Below, piece after piece: positions 63,268-64,000 of a stretch of DNA of 64,000 bases. The stretch's first letter is position 1. Each line of letters begins with the position of its first letter. The notes under the pieces were generated by a model. It was not told the DNA's origin. It did not search any database and saw nothing but the letters and a program-made list of their open reading frames with translations. Origin of the DNA: Clostridiales bacterium (GTDB lineage: Bacteria; Bacillota; Clostridia; Oscillospirales; Acutalibacteraceae); assembly GCA_021199275.1 (NCBI GenBank), contig JAJQIJ010000001.1, positions 90,473-154,472 of the forward strand, in the 5' to 3' direction. Position numbers and translations under genes: made by a program.

Positions 63268-64000
63268 ATGAACGCAATTCTTCTGTTTATATTTCTTCTC
63301 TTTATCGGCATTGGGCTCCCTGATTCTATTTTGGGAGCCGCGTGGCCGTACATGAGCGAAGATTTTGATGTAAATGTCGGCGACGCGGGCGTTATTTCAA
63401 TTATGATTTCTGTCGGAATCATTTTAGCCAGTCTTTACGTAAGCAGACTGAAGAAAAGAATGAGCTTTTCCTTGCTGTCCAAGCTGGGTCTGCTGCTCAT
63501 GAGCATCGCTCTTGCGCTGTCTGCCGTGGCTGACAATATTTATGTTATCGCATTTTGCTCTCTGCCATTGGGCTTTGGCAGCGGAATTCTCCAGACAACC
63601 TGCAATGAGTATGTATCAAATCACTATGAATCAAAGCATATGTGCTGGCTTCACGGCGCATGGGGAATCGGAGCGGTTACAGGTACTGCATTGATTTCTT
63701 ATATGGCGGAAACAGTGCTCTCGTGGAGAACGGGATATTGCATAGTTGCCTTGCTTGAAATCTTTGCCTTTATCGGAGCTTTTTTTGCGTTCAGGAATAA
63801 ACCTGCGCTTTCCCGCGTTAAACAAACTCAAACAAACGGTATGTTTAAGCTGACCCTGAAAGAAATGCGGACAAAAATATTTGTGGTTTTCCAGTATTTT
63901 CTTTATTGTTCTATGGAAAATTCGGTCATGCTTTGGGGCGCCAGTTATTTGATTGCAGCGAAAGGCTTTGAAGCTGATGTTGCCGCTAAAACCATATCTC
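63268..64000 (+). CDS. MFS transporter, truncated by right window edge
   Basis: ATG 63268: MNAILLFIFLLFIGIGLPDSILGAAWPYMSEDFDVNVGDAGVISIMISVGIILASLYVSRLKKRM...; no stop before base 64000. Confidence 0.85.
   Translation, partial: MNAILLFIFLLFIGIGLPDSILGAAWPYMSEDFDVNVGDAGVISIMISVGIILASLYVSRLKKRMSFSLLSKLGLLLMSIALALSAVADNIYVIAFCSLPLGFGSGILQTTCNEYVSNHYESKHMCWLHGAWGIGAVTGTALISYMAETVLSWRTGYCIVALLEIFAFIGAFFAFRNKPALSRVKQTQTNGMFKLTLKEMRTKIFVVFQYFLYCSMENSVMLWGASYLIAAKGFEADVAAKTIS

Noticed and set aside
1-64000. tRNA genes, IS elements, prophage genes, toxin-antitoxin or CRISPR-Cas genes
   Set aside because: None recognised on either strand; not reported.

Overview
The window is a 64 kb chromosomal segment of a Firmicutes (Clostridia-like) bacterium, read by eye from sequence. 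Its contents, left to right: (1) a giant >3,974-aa polymorphic beta-helix surface adhesin, cut by the left window edge; (2) a dense housekeeping block: ABC-F, flavoprotein, cmk, plsC, a fused ispH-rpsA, zapA, peptidase U32, maf, PHP, GH51, AlkD, sulfatase/TSUP/MscS, FkbM, CBS protein, phoH, ybeY, era, a yqzL-like small ORF, recO, mutS2, ylxM, ffh, rpsP, khpA; (3) iolC plus a class II aldolase, RNase P RNA, an LCP protein, a serine hydrolase and an orphan BMP lipoprotein with inserted InlB-like repeats; (4) a decayed mntP behind a probable manganese riboswitch; (5) a carbohydrate-uptake accessory cluster (ADP-ribosylglycohydrolase with an HTH, DUF3604-like protein, YesMN-type two-component system, sugar ABC transporter, MFS) that runs off the right edge. 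The observations most worth following up are: near-total absence of GATC (I found 1 site in the first ~58 kb and 5 in the last 6 kb); a dispersed ~125-135 bp intergenic repeat family (6 copies plus a truncated one, all in the same orientation) with several hairpins that show compensatory changes; the riboswitch-controlled mntP pseudogene; a possible pseudoknotted element between rpsP and khpA; and overlapping divergent promoters that share a -35 region. No CRISPR array, tRNA or IS element was recognised. All family assignments come from motif recognition and need database confirmation.
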